A stretch of 41,784 bases of DNA, from assembly GCA_021272315.1 (NCBI GenBank), contig JAJSLI010000002.1:1-41784 (forward strand), given 5' to 3'. Source of the stretch: Methylacidiphilales bacterium. Lineage in GTDB: Bacteria; Verrucomicrobiota; Verrucomicrobiia; Methylacidiphilales; UBA1321. Made by a program: the position numbers and the translations under genes. The notes under the pieces are model-generated. The model had not been told where the DNA came from and searched no databases. It worked only from the letters and a program-made list of their open reading frames with translations. Below are positions 23,034-32,566 of this stretch, in pieces. Position 1 is the first letter of the stretch. Each line of letters starts with the position of its first letter.

Positions 23034-23360
23034 GGTCTAAAATTGGACTCGGTTTGCGTAACGGCAACTCATTTAAATGGACCCTCTCCCTGTTTCCTGA
23101 ATTTTAGACAGGATTAACAAGATTAACAGGATGGGGAAGAAACTGAACCGATCCCTCGACAGTTATTCGACATCCCTCTTCGGCTTTCCCCTTCGGCTCC
23201 GCTCAGGGCGCGACTTCTGTCGCGGCTACTGAAGAATGACGTTTTGCCAGCGGCGGTTTCACCGCCGGGAAAGGCTCGGGATGACGGAATGCTCTAAGTT
23301 TACCCCTGCCCTCCCACGCCCCATCTCGACATTCCGCCCGGAACCCGGTAGGCTCCACGG
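23034..23360. other. Divergent intergenic region with family C remnant
   Basis: Lies between divergent starts (23033 and 23361). Bases about 23148-23285 carry a diverged family C repeat, including ATGACGTTTTGCCAGCGGCG and GCTCGGGATGACGG. No gene or RNA seen. Confidence 0.6.
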
Positions 23361-23843
23361 ATGGACGAAGCCTTACTTAATCTGCTGGAGGAAAACGCGC
23401 TATCGACTCCCGAATCGCTGGCCGCCCAGCTCAACACGACACCGGCTGAGATCAAGAAACGGATCAAGCAACTGGAGAAGTACCGCGTCATCCTGGCTTA
23501 CAAGGCCATCGTCGACGACGAGCGGGCCAAGCGCAGCAGCGTCAAGGCGGTCATCGAAGTGCGGGTGACGCCGGAGCGCGAGGGCGGTTTCGACCGGCTG
23601 GCTCACCGGATCGCGCAGTACCGCGAAGTCCATTCCTGCTTCCTCATGAGCGGCGGGTTCGACCTGCTCGTCTTCATCGAAGGCAAGACGCTTCAGGAAG
23701 TGGCGGGCTTCGTCTCGGAGAAACTTTCGACCCTGCCGGGCGTGATCTCGACCGCGACCCATTTCAATCTCAAGACTTACAAGCAACAGGGCGTTCTCCG
23801 CGAAGCCGTTGTGAATGAAGAACGCCTGAAAGTGAGTCCCTAG
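23361..23843 (+). CDS. Lrp/AsnC-family transcriptional regulator
   Basis: 160 residues: an N-terminal winged helix (LAAQLNTTPAEIKKRIKQLEK, about 18-38) and a C-terminal RAM/AsnC effector-binding domain (SVKAVIEVRVTPEREGGFDR; SGGFDLLVFIEGKTLQEVAG). These regulators sense amino acids and usually assemble as octamers. The aminotransferase gene starts 48 bp downstream in the same direction. A matched regulator-enzyme pair controlling an amino-acid pathway is the natural reading. Confidence 0.92.
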   Translation: MDEALLNLLEENALSTPESLAAQLNTTPAEIKKRIKQLEKYRVILAYKAIVDDERAKRSSVKAVIEVRVTPEREGGFDRLAHRIAQYREVHSCFLMSGGFDLLVFIEGKTLQEVAGFVSEKLSTLPGVISTATHFNLKTYKQQGVLREAVVNEERLKVSP

Positions 23844-23891
23844 AACCGAGTGTTCTGGGTTCGACCCGTGAAAAAACAGCCTTCTACGACC

Positions 23892-25085
23892 ATGCATCTT
23901 CCCGTCTCTTCCGTTCCCAAGACCAAGCAGCCCGATTTCATCGCGGACCACGTGCGCGCCATCCCGCGCTCGGGCATCCGCGACTTCTTCGAGATCGTGC
24001 AATCGATGGAGGGCGTGATTTCCCTCGGCATCGGCGAGCCCGACTTCGTCACGCCCTGGCACATCCGCGAGGCGGCGATCTACGCGCTGGAGCGGGGCAA
24101 GACCGGCTACACGTCGAACCTCGGCCTGCTCAAGCTGCGCGAAGAGATCGCGCGCTACGTGAACGAAAATTACAGCCTGGGTTACGATCCGGCGAACGAG
24201 GTGCTGGTGACGGTGGGCGTCTCCGAGGGACTCGACCTGGCGTTGCGCGCGGTGCTGAACCCGGGCGACGAAGTGATCTACCACGAGCCCTGCTACGTCT
24301 CCTACAGCCCGAGCATCGCGCTGGCCCACGGCCGGGCGGTGGCGGTGAGCACGCGCGAGGAGGACGAGTTCAAGCTGCGGCCCGAGGCGCTGCGGGCGGC
24401 GATCACGCCGCGCTCGAAGGCGCTGCTGCTCAATTTCCCGACCAACCCGACCGGCGCGGTGCTCCTCAAATCGGAACTCGATGAAATCGCGGCGATCTGC
24501 CGCGAGCACAACCTGCTCGTGATCACCGATGAAATTTACTCGGAGCTTTCCTACGCGGAGGCCCATACGTCCATCGCCTCGCTGCCGGGAATGCGCGAGC
24601 GGACGATTTTCCTGCACGGCTTCTCCAAGGCGTTCGCCATGACCGGCTTTCGTGTCGGCTACGCCTGCGCGCCCGCGCCGCTGATCGACGCGATGATGCG
24701 CATTCACCAGTACGGCATTTTGTGCGCGCCCATCGTGAGCCAGGAGGCGGCGGTCGAGGCGCTGCGTCACGGCCGCAACGACATGCTCGAAATGCGCGAG
24801 CAGTACCGGCGTCGGCGCAATCTCCTCCTGCATGCCTTCCGCAACATGGGTCTGCCCTGTTTCGAGCCGCGCGGCGCGTTCTATCTCTTTCCCAGCATCA
24901 AGTCCACCGGCCTGTCGTCGCACGACTTTGCCATCGGCCTGCTCAAGCAGGAGCAGGTGGCCGTCGTGCCGGGCACCGCGTTCGGCCCCGGCGGGGAGGG
25001 CTACGTCCGTTGCAGTTACGCGACGGCGCTGGACCAGCTCGAAATTGCGGCGCGACGGATGGCAAAGTTTGTCGGGCGGAAGTGA
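23892..25085 (+). CDS. Class I/II pyridoxal-phosphate aminotransferase
   Basis: 397 residues from the ATG at 23892; an in-frame GTG at 23850 is possible but would sit almost on the regulator stop. Landmarks of fold-type I aminotransferases are ISLGIGEPDFVTP near residue 38, GYTSNLGLLKLREEIA near 73, NFPTNPTG near 182, TDEIYSEL near 214, and the PLP-lysine in HGFSKAFAMTGFRVGYA near 245. The closest group is the AspC/PatA-like acyl-acceptor type. It transfers an amino group to a 2-oxo acid in the cytoplasm. It probably belongs with the Lrp regulator just upstream. Confidence 0.92.
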   Translation: MHLPVSSVPKTKQPDFIADHVRAIPRSGIRDFFEIVQSMEGVISLGIGEPDFVTPWHIREAAIYALERGKTGYTSNLGLLKLREEIARYVNENYSLGYDPANEVLVTVGVSEGLDLALRAVLNPGDEVIYHEPCYVSYSPSIALAHGRAVAVSTREEDEFKLRPEALRAAITPRSKALLLNFPTNPTGAVLLKSELDEIAAICREHNLLVITDEIYSELSYAEAHTSIASLPGMRERTIFLHGFSKAFAMTGFRVGYACAPAPLIDAMMRIHQYGILCAPIVSQEAAVEALRHGRNDMLEMREQYRRRRNLLLHAFRNMGLPCFEPRGAFYLFPSIKSTGLSSHDFAIGLLKQEQVAVVPGTAFGPGGEGYVRCSYATALDQLEIAARRMAKFVGRK

Positions 25086-25173
25086 CCGCGCAGACGGTCT
25101 CGTAAGAAAGCCCTTGTAAGAGTCCTCTTCGCCCGCTAGCTTTTCAGGTTCCCCTCCCCCGTCTTAAGGAAAA

Positions 25174-27000
25174 ATGGAAAAAATACGCAATATCGCCATC
25201 ATCGCCCACGTTGACCACGGCAAGACCACGCTCGTGGACCAGCTCCTGCGCCAATCGGGCACGTTCCGCTCCAACCAGGCCGTCGTCGAGCGCGTCATGG
25301 ATTCCATGGACCTCGAGCGCGAGAAGGGCATCACGATCAAGGCGAAGAACGCGGCCTTCCAGTACGAAGGCTACCACATCAACATCGTCGACACGCCCGG
25401 CCACGCCGATTTCGGCGGCGAAGTGGAGCGCATCCTGAAAATGATCGACGGCGTGCTGCTGGTGGTGGACGCCTTCGACGGCCCGCAGGCCCAGACCAAG
25501 TTCGTGCTGCGCAAGGCCCTGGAAGTCGGCGCCAAGCCGATCGTGGTCATCAACAAGATCGACCGCGAAAACGCCCGGCCCCACAAGGTGCTCGACATGA
25601 TCTTCGAGCTTTTCCTCGAATTGCACGCCACCGATGCGCAGCTCGATTTCCCGACGATTTACGCCTCGGCCAAGCTCGGCTTCGCCGCCCACGAATGGAA
25701 GGGCCATCTTGACGACGAGACGCGCAACGCCGGCATGAAGGCGCTCTACGAAACGATCATTGAAAAAATTCCCGCGCCCGTGGCCAACGCCGACAAGCAC
25801 TTCGAGATGCTCGTCTCCAACCTTGATTACAGCGACTACATCGGCCGCATCGCCTATGGCAAAATCACCGGCGGCAAGGTGACGGTGGGTGACAAGATCG
25901 TCTGCATCCACAAGGACGGATCAAAGGAAAAAGGCTCGGTCACCAAGCTCCTCTCGCACGCCGGCCTCGCCAAGATCGAGATCAACGAAGTCAGCGCGGG
26001 TAACATCGTCGGTCTCGCCGGTTTTGAGGATGTCTTCATCGGCGAAACCTTCGCCGACTCGGAAGAGCGCGAAGCCGTTCCCTTCGTCGACATCGACCCC
26101 CCCACCATCAAGATGCAGTTCGTGGTCAACGACTCGCCGCTCGCCGGCCGTGAAGGCAAATTCCTCACCGCGCGCCATATCCGCGACCGTCTCGTCCGCG
26201 AGACCCGCACCAACGTCAGCATCCAGCTCGCCGATACCGACAGCGCCGGCGTCTTCGAGGTCAGCGCGCGCGGCGAAATGCAGATCGCCATTCTCGTCGA
26301 GCAGATGCGCCGCGAGGGCTTTGAGGTCATGGTCTCCCGCCCCGAGGTGATTTTTCACAAGGACGACCAGGGCAACGTGCTCGAACCCATCGAATCGCTT
26401 TACGTTGAGACGCCGGCGGACAAGCTTGGCGATATTTTGCAGAACCTGGCCAATCGCAAGGGCGAAATCGTGAACATGAACCACCACACCACGTCGGTCT
26501 CGGTTGAAGCGGTCATCCCGACCCGCGGCCTGATCGGGTTCGAAACCGATCTCGTCAACCTGACCCGCGGTGAAGGCATCATGAGCCATCTCTTCAAGGA
26601 ATACGGGCCAAAGCGGGGCGACATCTCCACCCGCCAGAACGGCGTGCTGGTCTCAATGGAAAGCGGGGACGCCACGGGCTTCGCCATCAATAATATCCAG
26701 GAACGGGGCCGACTTTTCATCAGCCCCGGCGAAGCCATTTATGCGGGCATGGTCGTGGGCGAAAATTCCCGCCCCGACGACATGGCGGTCAATCCGTGCA
26801 AGGCCAAGGCGCTCACGAATATGCGCTCGCAGGGCGACGGCAAAGGCATCCAGCTCGACACGCCGATCAAGATGAGCCTCGAGCGCGCGATTGAATACAT
26901 CGGACCCGACGAGTTCGTCGAAGCGACCCCGAGCAGTCTGCGCCTGCGCAAGAAAATCCTCGACGAAAGCAAGCGCCGCCGCGCTGAGAGCAAGGCTTAG
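25174..27000 (+). CDS. typA: Ribosome-associated translational GTPase TypA/BipA
   Basis: 608 residues, the normal length. G1 is [12 protein letters not shown] near residue 13; the switch II motif is [14 protein letters not shown] near 74; [10 protein letters not shown] is G4. Elongation-factor-like domains 2 and 3 and the TypA-specific C-terminal domain ([37 protein letters not shown]) follow. It acts on ribosomes in assembly and in stress adaptation. The start has an AAGGA-type ribosome-binding site. The last 99 bp are present again at 29904-30002 beyond the next gene. Confidence 0.97.
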   Translation: MEKIRNIAIIAHVDHGKTTLVDQLLRQSGTFRSNQAVVERVMDSMDLEREKGITIKAKNAAFQYEGYHINIVDTPGHADFGGEVERILKMIDGVLLVVDAFDGPQAQTKFVLRKALEVGAKPIVVINKIDRENARPHKVLDMIFELFLELHATDAQLDFPTIYASAKLGFAAHEWKGHLDDETRNAGMKALYETIIEKIPAPVANADKHFEMLVSNLDYSDYIGRIAYGKITGGKVTVGDKIVCIHKDGSKEKGSVTKLLSHAGLAKIEINEVSAGNIVGLAGFEDVFIGETFADSEEREAVPFVDIDPPTIKMQFVVNDSPLAGREGKFLTARHIRDRLVRETRTNVSIQLADTDSAGVFEVSARGEMQIAILVEQMRREGFEVMVSRPEVIFHKDDQGNVLEPIESLYVETPADKLGDILQNLANRKGEIVNMNHHTTSVSVEAVIPTRGLIGFETDLVNLTRGEGIMSHLFKEYGPKRGDISTRQNGVLVSMESGDATGFAINNIQERGRLFISPGEAIYAGMVVGENSRPDDMAVNPCKAKALTNMRSQGDGKGIQLDTPIKMSLERAIEYIGPDEFVEATPSSLRLRKKILDESKRRRAESKA

Positions 27001-27001
27001 T

Positions 27002-27027
27002 CCTTAGCGTAGCGACGTAGGCTAAGG
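27002..27027 (+). terminator. Hairpin after typA
   Basis: CCTTAGC pairs with GCTAAGG around a 12-base loop, beginning 2 bp after the typA stop. No T-tract, so termination is only possible. A different hairpin, CCGCTA/TAGCGG (30003-30017), follows the duplicated typA end. Confidence 0.35.
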
Positions 27028-27145
27028 CGATAGCGAAAGGGAAAGTCCTTGCCCAGGCCGCTTAAAGCTGTTGGATTGCAGGAAAATTAACCCTCGCAGC
27101 CACAGCTTAATTGTCAAAGCGTGACTGAGAGTCGGAAACAAGCAA

Positions 27146-29902
27146 ATGATCTGCCTTCGGCCTGCTCTTTTTATTTTGCTCGTCGCGGTTCCTTCCCTGT
27201 CGGCGCGGGCGGAGGTTGCGCCGGAAGTCTTCGGCGGCGAAGGCGGCAGCCTGCAATTCGCGGTCGGGGAGAAGGTCATTTGCAAGCTGGAGCCCACGAT
27301 GGCGAACACGAACTGGTCGTTTACCTCGGCGAGCGCCATGACTCCGCCGGCTGGCGATTCGACACCGGACTCGCCTTTTGGCTTTCAATTCGGCGCCGAC
27401 AAACCGCTCTCGGGCAATCTTCGCGTAACGGGCAAGGATGGTACGGTTGACGCAGTCTGGAACTTCAACGTGATGGTGGGCCGGGTTGACTTCGAAGCGC
27501 TTGTGGTCGCGAGCAATTTCACGGTGCCGCAAGTGGTGGGAGGCCAATGGACGGCGGATGATGCGACGGGGACTTTTCCCGCCCAATTTACCCGCGCCCA
27601 ACTTTTTACCGGCGACGTATCGACGCTGGAGATTACTTTTCCCGACAAGCGAAACCTGAAATTCGCCTTTCCCAAGCCGACATTTGTTGTGGTGCAGGAC
27701 AACCGGCAATGGGGCGATGCCAGCTTCACGCTGCGCATCGGCCGGGGTCACGGCCAGATGGCTGCGGGTGAAAGCTATTCGCTGGAGATGGGCATCACCA
27801 CCTCAGGTGGATTGGCCTACAGCCGCGAACTGCCGGATTTCTTGAAGCCGGTCACGCTGAAGGCCGACGACCAGTGGGTGCCGCTCAACGACGACCTCGA
27901 CATCGTTCCTGGTTCGGCGCTGGACCTGAGTTCGATGGAATTCACCGACGGGCCATGTGGAGCGAAGGGCCGCATCATGGTGACGCCGGATGGCCATTTT
28001 GTCTGCGCGGACCAGCCCGACAAACCGAAGCGCTTCTACGGCGTCAACCTTTGCTTCGAGGCGAGCTACCTTTCCAAGGACGAGGTCGACCGCCTGCTCG
28101 ATCGCCTGGTCCGGCTCGGCTACAACGCGGTGCGGATTCACCATTACGAGACCGTGCTGACCGGATGGAAGCCCGGCTTCGACTGGGACCCGGCCAAAAT
28201 CGATCAGCTCGACTATCTGATGGCCGGTTGCGCCAAGCGCGGCATCTGGATCACCACCGACCTTTTCGTTTCGCGTCCGGTTTCCTTTCGACAGATCGGG
28301 CTGCCGGGCGACGGCAACGTCCCGATGGAGGAGTACAAGATTCTCGTTCCGGTTCGTGAGGCTGCCTACCAGGACTGGACCACGTTCGCGCGCAAGTTCC
28401 TCGACCGGGTCAACCCCTACACGGGCAGGCGAATTGCCGACGATCCCGCGCTGGCGTGGATCTCGCTGATCAACGAAGGTCCCGTTGCGGACCGATGGAA
28501 AGCCGCCCGCGCGATTCCCGAATGGACTGCTGCGTGGAACCGCTGGCTCGCGGCCCGCTACGCCACGCGCGATGAACTCGCCGCCGCGATCGGCGACCTC
28601 GCGGCCAATGAAGACCCGAAACAGAACACCGTGGCGCTGCCGGAATCTCTCAACGCGACAACGCCTCGTGGCCGCGTGGGCGAAGTCTTCGTCGCTGCTT
28701 CGGAGGCCGCGACCTATGAACGCATGCGCGATTTCTTGCGCAACGACATCAAGTGTCCGGCCCTCCTGACCAACATGAACAACTCGGGGCCCGGCGTGAT
28801 GCCCCTGGAGGAAACGCGGTCCGGCTACGACTACGTGGACGAGCATTTCTACGTCGATCATCCCAAATTTCTTCAAAAGCCGTGGAACCTGCCGAGTTTT
28901 TGCTCGAACGACAATCCCGTCGCCGCCGGCGCCACGGGAACTTCCGCCATCGCCACGATTCGCCTCTTCAACAAGCCCTTCACCGTGACCGAATTCAATT
29001 ACGCCGGGCCGAGCCGCTTTCGCGGCGTGGGGGGCGTGCTCACCGGCGCGATGGCCGCCCTGCAGGGTTGGGACGGGCTTTGGCGATTCGATTACGCGAG
29101 CGGTGACAAAAATATCTTCGCCCCCGGACCCATGCACTATTTCGATGCGGTCCGCGATCCGCTCAATCAGGCGTCCGAGCGGCTGGCGATTCTGCTCTAC
29201 CTGCGTGGAGACGTTTCGGTCTCGCCGCACTGGCTGCCCATGGTCTTTCGGCGCAAGGCGCTCGACAATCCGACGGAAAAAATGAGCTTATCACCGTTGC
29301 AGGCGGCGGTGTGGCGGACGCGGGTTGGGGGACTTGTCGTGGATGATCCGGCCAATGATCCCGATTCTTCTAGCATCATGCCCGCACCGATGCAGCCGGG
29401 TGATACAATCCGCAGCGAAACCGGTGAAATCACCATCGATCCCGCCGGCAGCGTGCTGACCATCGACACGCCAAGGAGCGCGGGCGGCTATGCCGATGCC
29501 GGCCAAGCCATCGACTCGCCCAAGGCCGGCGTGCGCATCGACGGCCTCACCACCGGCGCGACGGTGTTCGTCAACAGCCTCGATGATGCGCCGATCAAGA
29601 GTTCGAAGCGGCTTCTGGTCACGCATCTCACCGACCTGCAGAACACCGGCGAGCGCTTCGGCGAGGGTGCGCACCAGACGCTGCTGGCTTGGGGCGGTTT
29701 GCCCCATCTCGTTCGGGACGGGTCGGCTACGGTCCACGTGACTCTGGCCGATCCCGCTTCCTATTCAGTCTGGGCGCTTTCGACCGGCGGAAAGCGGCTC
29801 GAAAAGGTGGAGACAAAGGTCGATTTGGGACAGCTCGTTTTCACCGCGAATGTTCGCGGACCGGACGGGGCAAGAATGCTTTACGAGATTGCGCAGAGGT
29901 AG
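27146..29902 (+). CDS. Large secreted GH5-like glycoside hydrolase
   Basis: 918 residues with a signal peptide (RPALFILLVAVPSLSARA). An N-terminal beta-rich part of about 260 residues precedes a (beta/alpha)8 barrel starting at about residue 280 (KPKRFYGVNLCFEASYLSKD). Clan GH-A features are YNAVRIHHYETVL near 330, the acid/base Glu in LINEG (Glu444) and the nucleophile in VTEFNYAG (Glu616). A C-terminal beta domain follows. It should hydrolyse an external beta-linked polysaccharide; specificity is unknown. The gene lies between the genuine typA end and a duplicate of that end, suggesting that it arrived with foreign flanking DNA. Confidence 0.85.
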   Translation: MICLRPALFILLVAVPSLSARAEVAPEVFGGEGGSLQFAVGEKVICKLEPTMANTNWSFTSASAMTPPAGDSTPDSPFGFQFGADKPLSGNLRVTGKDGTVDAVWNFNVMVGRVDFEALVVASNFTVPQVVGGQWTADDATGTFPAQFTRAQLFTGDVSTLEITFPDKRNLKFAFPKPTFVVVQDNRQWGDASFTLRIGRGHGQMAAGESYSLEMGITTSGGLAYSRELPDFLKPVTLKADDQWVPLNDDLDIVPGSALDLSSMEFTDGPCGAKGRIMVTPDGHFVCADQPDKPKRFYGVNLCFEASYLSKDEVDRLLDRLVRLGYNAVRIHHYETVLTGWKPGFDWDPAKIDQLDYLMAGCAKRGIWITTDLFVSRPVSFRQIGLPGDGNVPMEEYKILVPVREAAYQDWTTFARKFLDRVNPYTGRRIADDPALAWISLINEGPVADRWKAARAIPEWTAAWNRWLAARYATRDELAAAIGDLAANEDPKQNTVALPESLNATTPRGRVGEVFVAASEAATYERMRDFLRNDIKCPALLTNMNNSGPGVMPLEETRSGYDYVDEHFYVDHPKFLQKPWNLPSFCSNDNPVAAGATGTSAIATIRLFNKPFTVTEFNYAGPSRFRGVGGVLTGAMAALQGWDGLWRFDYASGDKNIFAPGPMHYFDAVRDPLNQASERLAILLYLRGDVSVSPHWLPMVFRRKALDNPTEKMSLSPLQAAVWRTRVGGLVVDDPANDPDSSSIMPAPMQPGDTIRSETGEITIDPAGSVLTIDTPRSAGGYADAGQAIDSPKAGVRIDGLTTGATVFVNSLDDAPIKSSKRLLVTHLTDLQNTGERFGEGAHQTLLAWGGLPHLVRDGSATVHVTLADPASYSVWALSTGGKRLEKVETKVDLGQLVFTANVRGPDGARMLYEIAQR

Positions 29903-29903
29903 T

Positions 29904-30002
29904 GGGCCCGATGGGTTCGTCGAAGCGACCCCGAACAGCCTGCGCCTGCGCAAGAAAATCCTCGACGAAAACAAGCGCCGCCGCGCTGAGAGCAAGGCTT
30001 AG
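29904..30002 (+). pseudogene. Duplicated last 99 bp of typA
   Basis: Ungapped match to 26902-27000 with only about six to eight base differences. It begins 2 bp after the stop of the glycosidase and ends with the same AAGGCTTAG. Translated, three residues differ (Glu to Gly, two Ser to Asn) and other changes are silent. The copy is thus a diverged allele rather than a fresh duplication. It has no start codon of its own. Confidence 0.85.
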
Positions 30003-30082
30003 CCGCTAATGTAGCGGCGGTCTGTGACCGTCGCTAATTACATTCCTCTCTTGATGTCCCAGAGCATGATGTAACCCGCCAA

Positions 30083-30478
30083 TTACGGCTTCTTTTTGAA
30101 CATCGCGTACCAAAGAATAGCAGTGCACATCGCGAAGGACATAACGGCTGATACCCAAAATATAATTGGAGGAATGCCCGGATTACTGCCTGGAAACCAG
30201 AATGCAAATGTTCCTGCTCCTACAGCTATAGCCACAACATAAATCCAAAAATTGCGTTTCTTTTGTTCCAAGGTTGCAGGTACAAATCCAGAGGGTTTAC
30301 CCTCCTCATGAAGACGTTTTGCCTGACGTTGGCTGTAAACCATCGTACAAACTCCTAGCAAAAATGCCCAATAGCCATACGGTTCTGGAATACCAAAACC
30401 AAACATACTGGCTATACCAGCTATAAAAAAGATCGGACATACGATGGATAAGAACACGTATGTCGTTCGGGTATTCAT
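30083..30478 (-). CDS. Small four-helix membrane protein
   Basis: 131 residues, four hydrophobic segments in two pairs (about 8-28, 35-50, 77-95, 103-125) separated by a charged loop (RQAKRLHEEGKPSGF). It is clearly AT-richer in sequence and codon use than its neighbours, suggesting recent acquisition. No family recognised. It sits immediately downstream of the duplicated typA end, that is, near the edge of the putative inserted segment. Confidence 0.7.
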   Translation of the reverse strand: MNTRTTYVFLSIVCPIFFIAGIASMFGFGIPEPYGYWAFLLGVCTMVYSQRQAKRLHEEGKPSGFVPATLEQKKRNFWIYVVAIAVGAGTFAFWFPGSNPGIPPIIFWVSAVMSFAMCTAILWYAMFKKKP

Positions 30479-30500
30479 TGCCCAATTACTACGCCAAACT

Positions 30501-30527
30501 GATCCTTCGACAAGCTCAGGATGACTG
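30501..30527. repeat. Short family C core
   Basis: GATCCTTCGACAAGCTCAGG ATGACT is the short, widely dispersed core of the family C repeat (compare 21408-21440, opposite orientation). Confidence 0.55.
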
Positions 30528-30557
30528 AAGGGGAAGTGCGACAGCCATAGGCCACCA

Positions 30558-31556
30558 CTACAAAAACTTAATCAACTTCCGATGCGGCGCGGCAAAGGCC
30601 AGCTCCTGCATTTCCACGGGGGTCAGATAGCGCACCGATGACGAGACCGGGGCGCGCCGTTTCCACTTCGCTTCCACCGCCTCCATGATCACCGCATATT
30701 TGGTGATGCTGTACCTGATCTTCGCAATCGGCTCGCCTTTCTGCATCCGCGCCGGGTCGAAATCCGGGAAACGCCAGAGCCCGTGCCACGGTTTCCCGGC
30801 GGGCACCTGCTCGCAATAATAGCGGCTCCCATGCCGGAGGACGGCCACTGTCTCGATCCGCTTTTCCGTCGCGGTTCGCGATTTGACCGGAAACTCCTCG
30901 GCGCGGGTCTTCCCGATGCAGCCGCTCTTGAGCGGACAAATCAGGCACATCGGATTGCGAGGCAGGCAGACCGTCGCGCCGAGTTCCATCACGGCCTGGT
31001 TATGCGTCGAGGGATCGTCCTTGTCCAAAAACGCATTGGCGATGCGCTGCAACTTCGCCCGTGTCGGCGCGCGGGCAATATCGTCGTTCATCGCCAGCAC
31101 CCGCGTCAGCACCCGCATCACATTTCCGTCGAGCACGGCGAGCGGCAATCCCAACGCGATGCTCCCCACTGCGGCGGCGGTGTAAGGTCCGATGCCGGGC
31201 AGGGCCAGCAGCCCTTCCTCGCTTCGGGGCAGCTCGCCACCCTGCTCGACCACGGTCTTCGCCAGCGCCTGCAAACTTCGGGCACGCCGGTAATAGCCAA
31301 GCCCCTCCCAAGCCTTGATCACCGCGCCTTCTTTGGCCCCGGCCAGCGCGTCCCAGGTCGGGAACTGCTTCAGCCACCGCTCGTAATAGGGAATGACCGT
31401 CACCACCTGGGTCTGCTGCAGCATGAACTCGGAAACGGTGATGGCGTAGGGATCCGTCGTGCGCCGCCACGGGAGATTGCGCCGGGCGCTCCGGTACCAG
31501 TCGCCAAGTCTTTGGCGCAGCCCAGCCCATTTCTTTTCCGGCAGCGAGGATTTCAT
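30558..31556 (-). CDS. mutY: A/G-specific adenine DNA glycosylase
   Basis: 332 residues from the ATG at 31556 (a TTG three codons upstream is less likely). Features in order: LPWRRTTDPYAITVSEFMLQ with the catalytic Glu43, the helix-hairpin-helix LPGIGPYTAAAVGS near 120, the catalytic Asp in VLDGNVMR, and the [4Fe-4S] ligands CLPRNPMCLICPLKSGC (C-x6-C-x2-C-x5-C). A C-terminal NUDIX-like oxoG-recognition domain follows. It removes adenine mispaired with 8-oxoguanine. It diverges from rnhC with 36 bp between the starts. Confidence 0.96.
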   Translation of the reverse strand: MKSSLPEKKWAGLRQRLGDWYRSARRNLPWRRTTDPYAITVSEFMLQQTQVVTVIPYYERWLKQFPTWDALAGAKEGAVIKAWEGLGYYRRARSLQALAKTVVEQGGELPRSEEGLLALPGIGPYTAAAVGSIALGLPLAVLDGNVMRVLTRVLAMNDDIARAPTRAKLQRIANAFLDKDDPSTHNQAVMELGATVCLPRNPMCLICPLKSGCIGKTRAEEFPVKSRTATEKRIETVAVLRHGSRYYCEQVPAGKPWHGLWRFPDFDPARMQKGEPIAKIRYSITKYAVIMEAVEAKWKRRAPVSSSVRYLTPVEMQELAFAAPHRKLIKFL

Positions 31557-31592
31557 TTTCAACAATGGCTCTCTGCTTTAGCCTGCAAAACC

Positions 31593-32519
31593 GTGCCCGA
31601 ACCCACCAGCTTCACTTTCAAAATCAGCCAAGCGCAGGCGGAGAAACTGCGGGTCATCCTGGAGGAAAAGGGCTTCACGTTTCGCGAGGTACCTTACACC
31701 CTTTACGGTGCGCAGAAACAAAAACTCAGCGTTAACGCCTACACCTCGGGCAAACTGCTGGTGCAGGGTCGGGGCGCGCGCGAGTTCGTCGAGTTCACCG
31801 TCGAGCCGGAGATCATCGGCGAAGCGAAACTCGGCTACGACGAGGTGCACCACCCGGAGATGTTCCAGCCCCACCTCGGCATCGACGAGAGCGGCAAGGG
31901 CGATTTCTTCGGGCCGCTGGTGATCGCGGGCGTCTTTGTCGACGGCGACCTGCCGCGCCAGTTGCTCGATCTCGGCGTGAAGGACAGCAAGCAGATCACC
32001 AGCGACCAGAAGGCGCTCGACCTCGCCGACGCGATCAAGGACCTGGTCGGACCGCGCTGGAACGCCGTGACGATCTCGCCCGAACGCTACAACGAACTTT
32101 ACGTCAAGTTCCGCAACCTGAACCGGCTGCTGGCCTGGGGCCACGCCAAGGTGATCGAAAACCTCCTCATCCGCTGGCCCGATTGCCCGCGGGCGCTGTC
32201 GGACAAGTTCGCCGACGAGAGCCTGATTAAACGCGCCCTGCAGGAACGGGGCAAAAAGATCGTCCTGCAGCAGCGGACCAAGGCCGAAAGCGACATCGCA
32301 GTGGCGGCGGCGTCGATCATCGCCCGGGGTGCGTTCCTTGATCGGCTGAAATCGCTCGGCGACCAGGCGGGCGTGAAGTTGCCGAAAGGCGCCTCGGCGC
32401 AGGTCAAGGCGACGGCGAGGGAGATCGTGAAAAAATCGGGCGCGGACGCGCTGAAATCGATCTGCAAGTTCCACTTCAAGACCTACCGGGAAGTCATCGA
32501 GGGCGATTTGCTCAATTAG
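31593..32519 (+). CDS. rnhC: Ribonuclease HIII
   Basis: 308 residues starting at GTG (31593), chosen because it begins the TBP-like N-terminal domain (SFTFKISQAQAEKLRVILEE) of RNase HIII. The open frame continuing upstream is antisense to mutY. The catalytic domain starts HLGIDESGKGDFFGPLVIAG with the active-site Asp and Glu; VKDSKQITS and an acidic residue in FADESLI follow. It degrades RNA in RNA-DNA hybrids and excises ribonucleotides. Pairing with mutY gives a divergent DNA-repair unit. Confidence 0.93.
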   Translation: MPEPTSFTFKISQAQAEKLRVILEEKGFTFREVPYTLYGAQKQKLSVNAYTSGKLLVQGRGAREFVEFTVEPEIIGEAKLGYDEVHHPEMFQPHLGIDESGKGDFFGPLVIAGVFVDGDLPRQLLDLGVKDSKQITSDQKALDLADAIKDLVGPRWNAVTISPERYNELYVKFRNLNRLLAWGHAKVIENLLIRWPDCPRALSDKFADESLIKRALQERGKKIVLQQRTKAESDIAVAAASIIARGAFLDRLKSLGDQAGVKLPKGASAQVKATAREIVKKSGADALKSICKFHFKTYREVIEGDLLN

Positions 32520-32566
32520 GGACCTGTTTTCAGACTTGAGTCGGCTGAAGACCGCGACTGAAACGC

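Noticed and set aside
23400-24923. 507-codon minus-strand frame opposite the Lrp and aminotransferase genes
   Set aside because: Composition is the His/Arg/Asp-rich pattern typical of a high-GC antisense frame, and the plus-strand genes have complete catalytic motifs.
30783-31592. Long open frame running in phase into rnhC from far upstream
   Set aside because: It is fully antisense to mutY, whose motifs are intact. RNase HIII begins naturally at the GTG at 31593 with its N-terminal domain, so the upstream part is a shadow frame.
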